A DNA stretch of 20,690 nucleotides from positions 2,765,977-2,786,666 of the forward strand of contig BFEA01000013.1 of the NCBI GenBank assembly GCA_003427395.1. Reading direction: 5' to 3'. A model generated the notes under the pieces. That model worked only from the letters and a program-made list of their open reading frames with translations, was not told the origin of the DNA and made no database searches. This DNA is from Chara braunii. Its lineage: Eukaryota > Streptophyta > Charophyceae > Charales > Characeae. A program made the position numbers and the translations under genes. Positions 8,123 to 17,619 of this stretch are shown one piece after another. Each line of letters opens with the position of its first letter. Positions within the stretch are counted from its first letter, which is position 1.

Positions 8123-9570
8123 ATGGCTACGTTCCCCCTCACCACCACACCTTCGTTGCTAGGGACAAGTTCATCTTCTGTTTGCAACACCACTACTCTT
8201 GTTGTGCATCGCCGATGACATCCGCGACATCGTCACTTGTTCGGGGATCAGCAACCTGTTTCTTTGTCTGCCCCGATTCTCTCTGTGCCTCCTCCACAGG
8301 TTGTTGCGGTTCGTCTGTTTCAAATGACAATATCCGCCCCTATGCCTCCTGCAAACAGTCCAGCTGCCTGCAGGAAGCCACGGCACCATGTTTTATACCT
8401 TGCGGTGTTACATACTAAGGACTCAGGGACAGTCCCTACTCAGGATGCAGCCCTAAATATTGAGGGATTGGAACATGATCTGCCCGGATTGTAGTTGACC
8501 CCACGAGGCATAGACCACATGGGCGATCTGCAAATGGCTGACCAGCACTGTTCGAGCGAACCACAAATTTGTGCTCCGCCACTCGCAGACCACATGGATG
8601 ATCTGCAAACGACTAACCAGCAAACAACCCAACACAATATGGCCTTGCAACACCATCTGTGTGATCTGCAAATTGTTGGCCAGCATCTAACAAACCAGCC
8701 CGAGAACCTCACAATCTTTGTGGTCTGACAACAACTAATATCTGTCTTCACATTCTCCACCGCCCGTTTTATACACCATCAAACTTCCTTGCAATCGCCC
8801 TTCCGCTTGATGCTGATCTTCCCCATCTACAGCCAGAGGATTGTAATTATATCAGGGAAGGAGGCTTTACCATTGCTGTCCTACTAGTAGCAATGGGGGA
8901 CCGTCAACTTGAACTACGCAATGCTCGAGCAGGTGAGTGGTTTAATCCTCCATCCCACATCTTTGCCTGCATTGTGCACTGGCCTGGCCATTACATGGCC
9001 GTTGTACATGCCTTTGACCACTGGGAGCTGTGGGACAACGGCACCATGGTCCATGCCATGACCGATGTCACCGATTTCTTACAAAATGATGTTATTCTCT
9101 TGCCACAACAAACCGTCTGCAGTCTCTTTTATGTCGAAGATCATGCCTCTGGCCCCATGCTGCAACAAAACAATGTGCCAACATTGTGCGACCTACTCCT
9201 TTGCACAGCCACAACTACTGTTACACTCGGTTGTAGCCGCCATTGTCTCTGTCACAATCACTACAATGACATGGTTTCTGCATCCATTTGTGCACAGGAT
9301 TGTTCTTTCGTTCCTGACTGCAGGCACCCTCCGCATCCAGACACACTATGTCCATTTTGCGGCCATGGGCGCTATACTGAATGCATGGTCTTTTGTGGTG
9401 ACCGTTCTTCCTTCATTTTGGCCTGCAATCGACATGCCATTTGTCGGGGGTGTATGGTGGGCATGCTCAGTGCCAGCCATCGTGGTAATTGTTGCAATGA
9501 GAATGCTCAACTCAGTCTTCCATGTGTTCATCCACCTCATCCTTACAATGTATGTCCTCTCTGTCGTTAA
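8123..9570 (+). pseudogene. Josephin-like cysteine protease with two RING-like modules (broken gene)
   Basis: ATG 8123 (AAGATGG, good start context) opens a frame that is Ser/Thr/Pro-rich and passes TGA 8216-8218 and TAG 8492-8494. It then has three H(M/L)xDLQ repeats (8513-8685) and stops at 8726-8728. The downstream frame is open from 8665 to TAA 9568-9570. It reads RPFYTPSNFLAIAL, GGFTIAVLLVAMGD, IFACIVHWPGHYMAVVHAFD and HWELWDNG. This resembles the Josephin (MJD) deubiquitinase fold, with GHY as the His box and WDN as the Asn/Asp. A candidate Cys lies in NICLHIL (8743-8745). From Met 8893, RING-like module 1 uses C99, C104, C114, H117, C120, C143, C153, C156. Module 2 uses C164, C168, C178, H181, C184, C187, C211, C221, C224. 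Both share CxHPPHPxxxCPxC. If once active, it would have joined ubiquitin removal with an E3-like module. The papain-like fold is moderately supported; USP or OTU are alternatives. An intron at the frame change is possible but not evident. Confidence 0.6.
8513..8685 (+). repeat. Three 35-bp units encoding an HMxDLQ peptide repeat
   Basis: Units at 8513-8547, 8588-8622 and 8651-8685 share GATCTGCAAA and end in ACCAGCA or GCCAGCA. In the upstream gene frame they give DHMGDLQMADQH, DHMDDLQTTNQQ and HHLCDLQIVGQH. Conservation at the peptide level supports that frame as the one once translated. Confidence 0.7.
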
Positions 9571-9930
9571 GGACAGACTCATTCTTGAGCCTCCACACTC
9601 CATACTTCCCTTACTTTCCCTTTATCGTTCTTTGTTTGTTTGCTCTCCATCTCTCCTCCCTGTGTTTATCCCCTCCCCCTTCACTCTGCCTCTTTCTCAC
9701 AGTGTACAAGTGGACTGTTATGGTACACGGGGATGGGGGCAGCTCGCGCTCAACTTCATCAACGTGGCGAGCCTTGTACGTGAGAGGCACGGTGAAGGGT
9801 GAGTTAAAAGAAGAATGAGAAAAATGAATTGTTTCCCTTCATGTGTGTCTTGTTTTTTAGTTTTTTGTTTCTGCCATTTGTTTCGCAAAGTGCGCTCTTT
9901 TAGTTCATTGTTATGTGACAATATATATAT
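9571..9930. other. Gene-free stretch 3' of the Josephin/RING gene
   Basis: The part from 9596 to 9700 is strongly CT-rich on the plus strand. The rest has no coding pattern, repeat or RNA motif that I can support. It could include the 3' UTR of the gene, but no poly(A) tract or clear polyadenylation signal is visible. Confidence 0.5.
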
Positions 9931-10039
9931 ACCTCCTGATGAGTCGGTGAAACTCTGACGAAACAGTTTGCCACAGGCCCTCGTTTGTTGTCCTCTTCTC
10001 CCTCTCTGCCTACGGTTTACCGGGCAGTTCTGTTTGACT
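9931..10039 (+). repeat. Hammerhead-like repeat copy D
   Basis: CTGATGA (9936-9942), stem II GTCGG/CTGAC with one G-U pair, and an intact GAAA (9960-9963) are present. The cleavage triplet is GCC (9970-9972) instead of GTC, which breaks the NUH rule. The hairpin and CT stretch follow. Copy D forms an inverted pair with copy F. Confidence 0.75.
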
Positions 10040-10102
10040 ATATATATATATATATGTATATTCTGTTTGTGACGATATACGATATATATATGTATATATA
10101 TA

Positions 10103-10160
10103 TTTGTTGTCCTCTTCTCTCTCTCTGCCTACGGTTTACCGGGCAGTTCTGTTTGTGACG
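10103..10160 (+). repeat. Repeat copy E (3' part only)
   Basis: It starts at TTTGTTGTCC and contains a perfect hairpin, with the same truncation point as copy C. It is embedded in AT microsatellites just upstream of the cox2 fragment. Confidence 0.75.
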
Positions 10161-10203
10161 ATATATGTATATATATATGTATATATATATGTATATATAT
10201 ATG

Positions 10204-10308
10204 GGTCAATTACGTTTTATAGAAGTAGATAATCGAGTGGTTGTACCAGCCAAAACTCGTTTACGTACGATTATAACATCTGCTGATGTACTTCACAGTT
10301 GGGCAGTA
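10204..10308 (+). other. cox2: Nuclear mitochondrial DNA fragment: piece of cox2
   Basis: There are 35 uninterrupted codons reading [20 protein letters not shown] and then [11 protein letters not shown]. This is the CuA-domain segment of mitochondrial cytochrome c oxidase subunit 2 (plant form [13 protein letters not shown]...[13 protein letters not shown]), and it includes the HSWA histidine. Pure AT repeats flank it on both sides, so it looks like filler captured at a break in a microsatellite. It lacks the rest of the gene and cannot function. The absence of stops suggests a fairly recent capture. Confidence 0.88.
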
Positions 10309-10335
10309 TATATATATATATATATATGTACATAT

Positions 10336-10442
10336 AGTCAAACAGAACTGCCCGGTAAACCGTAGGCAAAGAGGGAGAAGAGGACAACAAACGAGGGGTT
10401 GTGGCAAACTGTTTCGTCGGAGTTTCACCGACTCGTCAGGAG
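10336..10442 (-). repeat. Hammerhead-like repeat copy F (inverted)
   Basis: The reverse complement reads CTGACGA (CUGANGA consensus allows this), a perfect GTCGG/CCGAC stem II, GAAA, stem III ACA/TGC-type, and GCC at the cleavage position, then the CT stretch and hairpin. It pairs with copy D as ~107-bp inverted arms separated by 296 bp. A short GA microsatellite (about 10446-10466) and 70 bp of unassigned sequence lie between it and element 2. Confidence 0.75.
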
Positions 10443-10532
10443 GCCAGAGAGAGAGAGAGAGAGAGGGAGAAGAAACTAGCATAGTAAATTCAGCTGTCCC
10501 CCCATATGAGGAGAAGGCAGCCTGCATTTTCA

Positions 10533-10536
10533 TATG
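10533..10536. repeat. Left target-site duplication of element 2 (TATG)
   Basis: TATG directly precedes the 5' LTR and directly follows the 3' LTR (18993-18996). The context TTTCATATG is the same at both junctions, so the exact length (4 or 5 bp) is ambiguous. Ty3/gypsy elements typically make 4-6 bp duplications. Confidence 0.75.
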
Positions 10537-11051
10537 TGAAAGGATTCACGTTGTAGACACCCTGTCCTGCTCCTAGGGGCCTGCCGCGTCCCAAGTCCAG
10601 GGCCGTTTTTGTAAGGTAGTAGGGCCTAGAGGCCAAAACGTCGTAGGTCAGTTGGCATCGGTACCGGAAAGGTCTTAGGTCGCTTAGTTCCCCGGTACCC
10701 GACAAGTAAAGTACAGAAGCCTCCAGTCTAGGTCGACGGTCCCAAGTCCAATTGCAGCATGTCCCAGGAAAGTTCGGAAATTACCGAACTGACAAAATGT
10801 TTGCAGCAGACAGGCCACAACTGGCTCGGTCTGAATCTGGCCAAGTCCAGCGAGCCAAGTCCTACATATAGCTGCTATAGTGCAGCGGTTCATGCGAGAT
10901 GCGGAAGTGCTGCTTCTGCTTGTGTGTTCAGGCAACTTGGGCACTGTGCGCCTGAAGAAGAAGAGGTCAGGAGGACGACGACCATAGCCGTCAAGGTGTG
11001 AGCAACCTGAGTGGGTGTATCCAGGGTAACGATCCAGGGTAGTGAGAGAGG

Positions 11052-11112
<61 letters not shown>

Positions 11113-11359
11113 CAAAGCGAGTCAAGGCAGAGAGAGAGAGAAGGGAGAAGCCATAGCCATTGTCTGTTGAGACCCGTTGCACGTGTGTGTGTGCAGTAGA
11201 GCCGCTGGAGACAAAAAATCTTGTATATTGATAATAATATTGGAGACGACATCCTCAAGTGTTGATTGTATCTCGATTCGGCTTCTCACGTGTGAACTCT
11301 CATTTGAATGATCATTGATGTATGCAAAGTGGAACTTGATGAGTACTTGGCTCATTTCA
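10537..11359 (+). repeat. 5' LTR of element 2
   Basis: It runs from TGAAAGGATTCACG to GGCTCATTTCA and is 823 bp long. It aligns along its whole length with 18107-18992. A (GA)n run at about 11057-11111 is its most variable part. CTACATATAGC at about 10862-10872 is the only TATA-like word at the position matching the TATA box in element 1's LTR, followed by GTTCATGCGAGATGCGG. Confidence 0.93.
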
Positions 11360-11360
11360 G

Positions 11361-11372
11361 TGGTATCAGAGC
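11361..11372 (+). other. Primer-binding site (initiator-Met tRNA)
   Basis: TGGTATCAGAGC, one base after the LTR end, is the exact complement of the 3' end of plant initiator methionine tRNA. It is the standard minus-strand primer site of plant LTR retrotransposons. Confidence 0.95.
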
Positions 11373-12338
11373 TGGTTCCCGCTGCATCCGCTCGGAGTTG
11401 AGACGTTGGCAAGGAAGAAGGCCGGCGGGTGACAAGGAAAAAAAAAAAAGAAAAAAAAAGAGCGGGGTTTGATGAGTTGAGTGCCAAAGGAGAAGGGGCA
11501 TAGTAAGTAGCAAGAGGAGAACTCACCTGCGATCGAGGAGCATCAATGATGGAACGTTCAAAAGAGTGAAGTGCTTCTTTGCCTTGGCCCTGGCGTTTAT
11601 GCAATTTGAATTTTGTTGTGGATGGTACCTTCCCACATGCTTCCTGGTGACCTGTGCTGCAATTAGGTTGTTTGTTGACGTCATTTGATGTTTGGTTTGT
11701 TTGTTGTTGTCGAGTCTGTCAATTTGTGGATGCATGGTCTAGGTCTAGGGTAGCAACTCGGCAGTTGGATGTATCCCTGAGCTTAGTAGGGAGCACGGGC
11801 ACGGAGCGGCGGGCTCTTGTAAAACAACCCGGCTATGCCCAATAACCGGTACTGACCGTAGTGCGACTGAAGTCTCTATGGGACACAGTGAGGAGTTGTA
11901 GAGGTCAATAGGGTTCGACATATGTATAATGTGCGGGCAAAGTAGGGGTGAGATGTAAGGCCCACCAGTTGAGGACACCAGGGAGATTCCCCAAGGACCG
12001 GTACTGACCGTCTGGCTAATTGCTGTCGGTAGTTATACTCGAAAACCGTTGCAATCAGTGAGGAGCCAGTTTAAGTCTTGAGAGCAATCCTCCTATGGTG
12101 GGCACAACATCTTGTTTGCGTCGTTAAATAGTTCCTGAGGTTTGTGCGAGCTGACCTTAACCTGCCGGATGCCCACCGGTTTGGAGGAGAGCTGTAGTGA
12201 CAGGCGTGGGAAGGGGAGTAGATTGTCAGACCCTAATATAGGTTAGGGTTATATTAAGTGTTGAGGACAGACGAAGTGTTGAGGAGTAGTTGTACGTGGT
12301 GAGGAGGCGGAGTCCGTTCTACTGTGCCATCTCTCACC
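11373..12338 (+). other. Untranslated leader of element 2
   Basis: This is about 970 bp without a supported gene. It includes an A-rich patch (11438-11460) like the start of this window. It also has CCGGTACTGACCG words at about 11846 and 11998 that match the element 1 leader, and a gag start context CACCATGG like element 1. Apart from these words I see no regulatory structure. Confidence 0.7.
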
Positions 12339-14334
12339 ATGGTGACAAGCCGGTCCGGTAGGTCAACACAACCCTATTCAGCTGAGGAACAAGCCGAAAT
12401 TGATAGAAGGACGATGGAGAAGAAAGGGAGAAGGAGGAGAAAAGGAAGAAAAAACAAGAGGAGAACAAGAAGTTGGAGAAAAAGAGAAAAGAATTGGAAG
12501 AGAATTTTGGAGAAGCAGAAGCAAGAGGTTGGAGGTAGAAGACGACGACGACGAAGAAGAAGAAGAAGAAGAAGAAGAAGAAGAAGAAGAGGAAAGGTTG
12601 GTCGATCCCAGATCCGGAGGTGAAGGAGGAAAGAGTACAGAGAGGTGTGAATCTAGCCAGCTAGACTTCTACCTCGTCGATACCCAAACATGGATGGAGA
12701 AGTTTGGGTTCAGGAAGGATGAGTGGGCGGAGGAATCGGAGGCTGAGTGAGCGGAACTTGGGCAAAAATGGTGCCGACAAATGAGGATACAGAAAGGGAG
12801 ATGATCATGCAGGAAAGGGAACATGAGTTACAACAAAGGCTCCTAGCGAAGAAGAGGGCGGAGCTCGAAGAAAAGAGGAGGCTGAAAGCAGACGGAGAAG
12901 AGATTGAGAGTCATCTAAGAGAGCAAAAAGAACGCGAGGGGGATTGGACAAACAATTGTCCTCGTAGTTAACGCCCTGTTGCATATTAACATAGAGCTTG
13001 CCGCCATCAACAAGTCGATAGGCTGGAGCAGCACAATCACGAGTTCAAGGGCACCTGGAATAACTATCTGAGTGTCGTCGCCCATAGATGAATGTGCCGA
13101 GGAATATGCACAGCAGTTGGAGGGCATATTCACCTCGAAGTTGGTAGATGCAATCGCCATTGTAAGGGGAGGAAGTGGTAGTGGAGGTGGAGATGGTGGA
13201 GGAGACGGCGACAAAGATCCCAAGAAGGAGGGGGGCAGGAAGATAGATCCTAACCAACTTGAAGGGGGAGAGAGAAGGGAGAAGATGAAGGTGAAAAGCT
13301 TCACTGGACCTACACTGGGAAGAGAGAAGATTACGTTTTTTTCAGTGGGAGGCACATATGGGCATATACCTGTATGCACAATTGATCCCGTATTGGGACC
13401 GTGTCCTAACGGCGAGTTCGTGTCTTGGCAGAGATGCCATCAACTTCGCCATCTCATTGATGAAGGAGGTCGGATGTGCCTCCATGGTGGAATATTATAA
13501 AGCCCACCCGCATAAAAAATTTCTTCAAGGCCTTGAAGGAGAGGTTCGAAGTCAAAAACCTGGCAAGACGCACATAGCACTTGATCCTAAATATAGCAGA
13601 TAGGAAGTGGAAGAGTGTCACTGCGCTTAAAGCCACCATGGACGAACTGTTACAGTGCCCGGATTATGGACTGACGCCCTCTCAGATTTTGAACAACTTC
13701 GTGAGAGCAATGTCTGATCCCTTAGGACCACTCTGTACCCCCGTACAAAGGAAGAGGGAATGACGTACGAGAAATTTAGCAAAATCGTAGATCAGACAGG
13801 CTTCCTGATGGAAGCAAACTACTGCCATTACTGGAAAGACCTGCAGAGGGGAGGAAGATGGAAGAACGAGACCATCTTAGCTAGTATAGAAGGGAAAGAC
13901 AACCTTCTAGTCACGTTCGAGGGAGGGGGAGTCGATGCACTGCCCTACGAAAACATAGACGACGGACTACAAGAGCCCAACAACAACCAAGTAGCCCAAG
14001 GAGGGGACTACTCGGCTGTTGCAGCCCAAGAGGGAGGGCGACAAGGAGGAAGAGGGGGCCGAGGAAGAGGAGGTCGAGGACGTGGCACCCAAGGGAGTAG
14101 CAGCGAAGGTAGCTACCACGCGGGAGGTAGGGGTAGGAGGAAGAGGTAGAGGGCAATGACCGTGGCCAGATCATCCAGGGATTGCAGATGGAAAAACGAT
14201 GGAAAGAGATGGGTATTGAGAAATCGTTGTGGGAGAAGAGGCTGAAGGCCAACCAATACCTCAAATGTGGTGATCCTTATCACATTGTATGTTTCTGCCC
14301 TGGCTACCGCCATCCAAAAGGGAGAAGCCACTAG
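12339..14334 (+). pseudogene. gag: gag polyprotein of element 2 (multiple frameshifts)
   Basis: The start ATG 12339 gives MVTSRSGRSTQPYSAEEQAE, parallel to gag of element 1. The coiled-coil part is disrupted by a GAA/GAC repeat (12538-12592) and frame changes. Pieces then appear in different frames: ELQQRLLAKKRAELEEKRR (about 12808), IDECAEEYAQQLEGIF (about 13085), DRKWKSVTALKATMDELLQ (about 13600), and TYEKFSKIV...YWKDLQRGGRWKNETI (13763-13880). A Gly/Arg-rich tract (14033-14147) follows. The zinc knuckle survives as LKCGDPYHIVCFC (about 14250-14298), but its first Cys is Tyr (TAC for TGC). TAG 14332-14334 ends the gag frame. It cannot make a full Gag. Confidence 0.8.
12538..12592 (+). repeat. 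Expanded GAC/GAA trinucleotide run in gag
   Basis: Several GAC units are followed by more than a dozen GAA units. Depending on frame they encode poly-Asp/Glu or poly-Arg. It replaces ordinary coiled-coil sequence of gag and probably arose by slippage. Confidence 0.85.
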
Positions 14335-16513
14335 GAGTTGCAATCGCTCCTATTGGGCCTTTGGACATAGACAGACAGACAGAAGCGCGTGCAGAGAAAA
14401 CACCCTCCTCTCTGAAGGCCCCTACAGCAGAGACTGATATAGGCCCCCACCCAGTTAGCTGTCCAGAGACCGCGTGTGTGAGGGTCTTTCCGGGTGGTTC
14501 CCTCTCAGGCATAGGTGATGAGCTGATCACTTGTAGCCAAGCTTGGGCTGAAATGAAGAAGAAGAACAAACGGCAACTTAGAGTCGTCAAGAAACCTTAG
14601 CTCTTCGGTGGATTCTTGAAGGCGCCTTGTGGACAGTAGATGTAGAGATTAGTCGAGAGCGAGTGGGCACGTTAGTTAATAGTGGGTCGACGCGCAACTA
14701 TATTAGTTGAAAGGGACTGAAGAAGATGCACCTCGGCATGAAGGTTTAGAAATTGGACGAGTCGGTCTTTAGCAGGCTTTTAGACAATCGTGAGATGAGA
14801 GTTGAGGAGTACATCGAAGGGATCAAGGCATACTTTCAGTTGGAGGAGGGGAATAAGGTAGAGAGAGTTTTGCAGTCCCTGACCCTCTTAGTGGAGGATA
14901 ACCTACCCTTTGACATCATCTTAGGGAAGGATTGGGGAGAGGCCGCACAAGCAGATGTAAGAATGGGCGAGCATGAGCGCTGGCTGCCCAGCCCTCAGAG
15001 AGGCTAAAAGAAAGTGTGGCTGTTTCATGAGTCTGGAGTGGAGTCCAGTTTGTCCCTTTGTTGTACGAGTGCCCCCGCGTTCGCCAGGCGCGTGGTCCGA
15101 GCCGACTTAGTTGACCAAATCTTTGTAGCATACGTTTGCCCGGTGAGTGAAGGTACAAAGGAGGAAATCCCAACGCCGCCAGCAGTTGAGCAACTGTTGG
15201 AAGAGTTCGCTGATGTGGGAGAGAGCCTAACTAGAGTAGTCGAGAGAGAGTTTAAGCATTGCATAGAGATAGAACCCAGTAGCAGAATTCTCAAGGGACC
15301 GATTTACCGAATGTCTCCCAAAGAACTCGAGGACCTGCGCAAGCAGCTTAATGAACTGACATAAAAAGGTTGGGTAAAGCCTAGCTCCTCACCGTACGGC
15401 CCACCGGTCTTATTCGTGCCTAAGAAAGAAGGCGAACTGCGCATGTGCATAGACCACAGGGGCCTAAACGCGTTATGGTCAAGGACGCCGAACCTTTGCC
15501 GCAAATAGATGATGTGCTGGACAGAGTGCAGGGCTGCAAGTACTTTTCCAAAATTGACTTGAAGTCAGGCTACCATCAGATAGAAGTACAACCCGAAGGC
15601 CAGCACAAAACGGCCTTTAGGACTCGCTATGGCCACTACAAGTTTGTGGTCATGCCGTTTGGTCTAACGAATGCCCCTAGCACTTTCCAAAGATTCATGA
15701 ATGACCTCTTTCGCAAATGGTTGGATAAGATCGTAGTAGTGTATTTAGATGACATTCTGATTTTAAGTAAAACTTTGGAAGCCAGCAGCACTTGCGTTTG
15801 GTTCTAGAGAAGTTGCGCACTGTGAAGTCCAAAGTAAACCTGAAGAAGTGTGAATGGGCTAAGCGTCAGGTTCTGTACTTAGGCCACATGTTGGATGGAG
15901 ATGGGGTCAGACCGGAGGACGCAAAGGTAGCAACAATCAAAGATTGGCCTACGCTGCACACGCTAACTGAACTACGATTGTTTTTAGGATTAGCCAATTA
16001 CTACTGGAAGTTCGTACGAAACTTCACAATGATCGCTGCACCTCAGCGCAAACTCCTGAGAAAGGAGACAGTTTGGAATTGGGACAAAGACTGTACCTCA
16101 GCCTTCAAGAAATTGAAGAAGTCATTGATAGAGTACCCGGTCTTGAAAGTTGCAAATTCGTCCCTACCATTCATTGTCACTAACGCGAGCCAATACGGCA
16201 TTGGCGCGGTACTCCAACAAAACGACGACAAGGTCGTTGCGTCAACGTACAAATGCGAATTGTTCGCCTTGAGGGAAGCGTTGAACCACTGGCGACACTA
16301 TCTCATAGGTAGGCACTTTTAAGGTCTATTCTGACCATGAGACTCAGCGGTGGTTAAAAACCCAGGCCCGAATGACTCCTGAGTTGACTAGATGGGCTGG
16401 GGAGATGGACCAATTTGATTTCGAGTTGAAACTAGTTAAATGGAAATATAACGTCGTCGCAGATGCGCTAAGTAGACGCGCAAACTATTTTGGTGCTATC
16501 GTAGCTTACTTAG
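14289..16513 (+). pseudogene. pol: pol of element 2: protease, reverse transcriptase and RNase H (broken)
   Basis: The pol frame overlaps gag by 46 nt and opens with the linker carrying SCPETACVRV. The protease active site reads LVNSGS: the catalytic Asp is Asn (codon 14678-14680). TGA 14708-14710 replaces an Arg codon and TAG 14747-14749 a Gln codon of element 1. Further stops are TAA 15005-15007 and TAA 15362-15364. RT blocks follow: [40 protein letters not shown] and the catalytic [10 protein letters not shown]. Frameshifts occur near 15470, near 15780 and near 16317. RNase H has VTNAS where the family has a catalytic Asp (Asn codon 16182-16184), and lacks about 16 residues after VLQQNDD compared with element 1. 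DHETQRWLK and VVADALSRR end the domain. Confidence 0.88.
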
Positions 16514-17619
16514 ACATAGGCACCTAATTGCAGCAAAAGGTTAGGGCTGCATACGCAGGCGATCCCGTCTACAATGAGCTAATTAAGAAGGTGCAATCAA
16601 CACCACACGAAGTCCCGGATTATAGGGTAACTATCGGACTTCTATTCGAGAAGGCTGAGAGGTTTGACAAACTTTGTATCCCAAGTATTGAGGCTATCAA
16701 AATTCTAATCTTGGGGGGGTGTCAAGACACCGAGGGCCACTTCGGTTGGAGGAAGACTTATGCGAATCTCCTACGGTCCTACACTTGTGTTGGCATGAAA
16801 CACGAATGTATTGCCTGTATCCAGGGCTGTCAGTTGTGCCAGCGGAACAAAAGTTCCACGCAATCCCCACTTGGCTTGTTGAAGCCACTACCTGTCCCGT
16901 CCGGCCCCGGTGAATCCTTGTCGATTGACTTCATGGATACGAAAGTCAAAAGCAAAAACAGGAAGAGTCAAGTGATGGTAGTTGTAGATAGATTTAGTAA
17001 ATTGGCTGTTTTTATTCCGCTACCCGTTGAGGCAAAGACCGAATTAGTAATTAGAGAGTCCTTCAATCATTGGGTTAAGGATTACGGGCACCCTCTGACC
17101 ATCGTTAGCAATAGAGATAGTAGGTTCATGGGCAAGCACTGGCAGGAATTGATGAAAGTTTATGGGTCGAAGTTGACAATGTCATCCCGTAGACACCCGG
17201 AAACCAACGGCCAGACGGAGTAGATGAACAAACTGCGCCAGCAGGTGCTTCGCATGTATGTTAGGCCCGATCAGAGCGATTGGGATGAGCATCTCCCAAA
17301 GGTGCAATCCGCGTATAACAACTCGGTGTACTTCTCCACAACCCATACACCGAATGAACTGCATCAAAGTTGGAAACCCTGGCGTCCAATTGACTGTCTG
17401 AACCCTGATCAGGTTCAAAGACTGCCACCCTGTACGAGGGAGTTCGCCATTCAATACGAGAAACATCCTTAAGGCCCAACACCAGATGGTAGAACAAGCT
17501 AACAAGCATCGACGACTGTCACACCATAAGGTGATTTGGTTTGGGTCAAGTTTAAGGAGTTCGTTCGAGAAGAGGGAATCTCACAGAAGTTACTACCCAC
17601 GTATAGAGGACCATGGCAA

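Noticed and set aside
9065-9802. 245-codon plus-strand frame with hydrophobic, membrane-like stretches
   Set aside because: It overlaps the protease/RING frame in another phase. The ordered Cys/His modules and Josephin-like blocks belong to the other frame, and the hydrophobicity comes from T-rich codon shadows.
7740-10442. CRISPR-like array
   Set aside because: The repeats are unevenly spaced, of variable length, in both orientations and separated by AT runs, with no uniform spacers.
10684-11258. Overlapping frames with long Ser-Leu or Arg-Glu runs (also around 18501-18898)
   Set aside because: They are translations of the (GA)n and (CG)n microsatellites within the LTRs.
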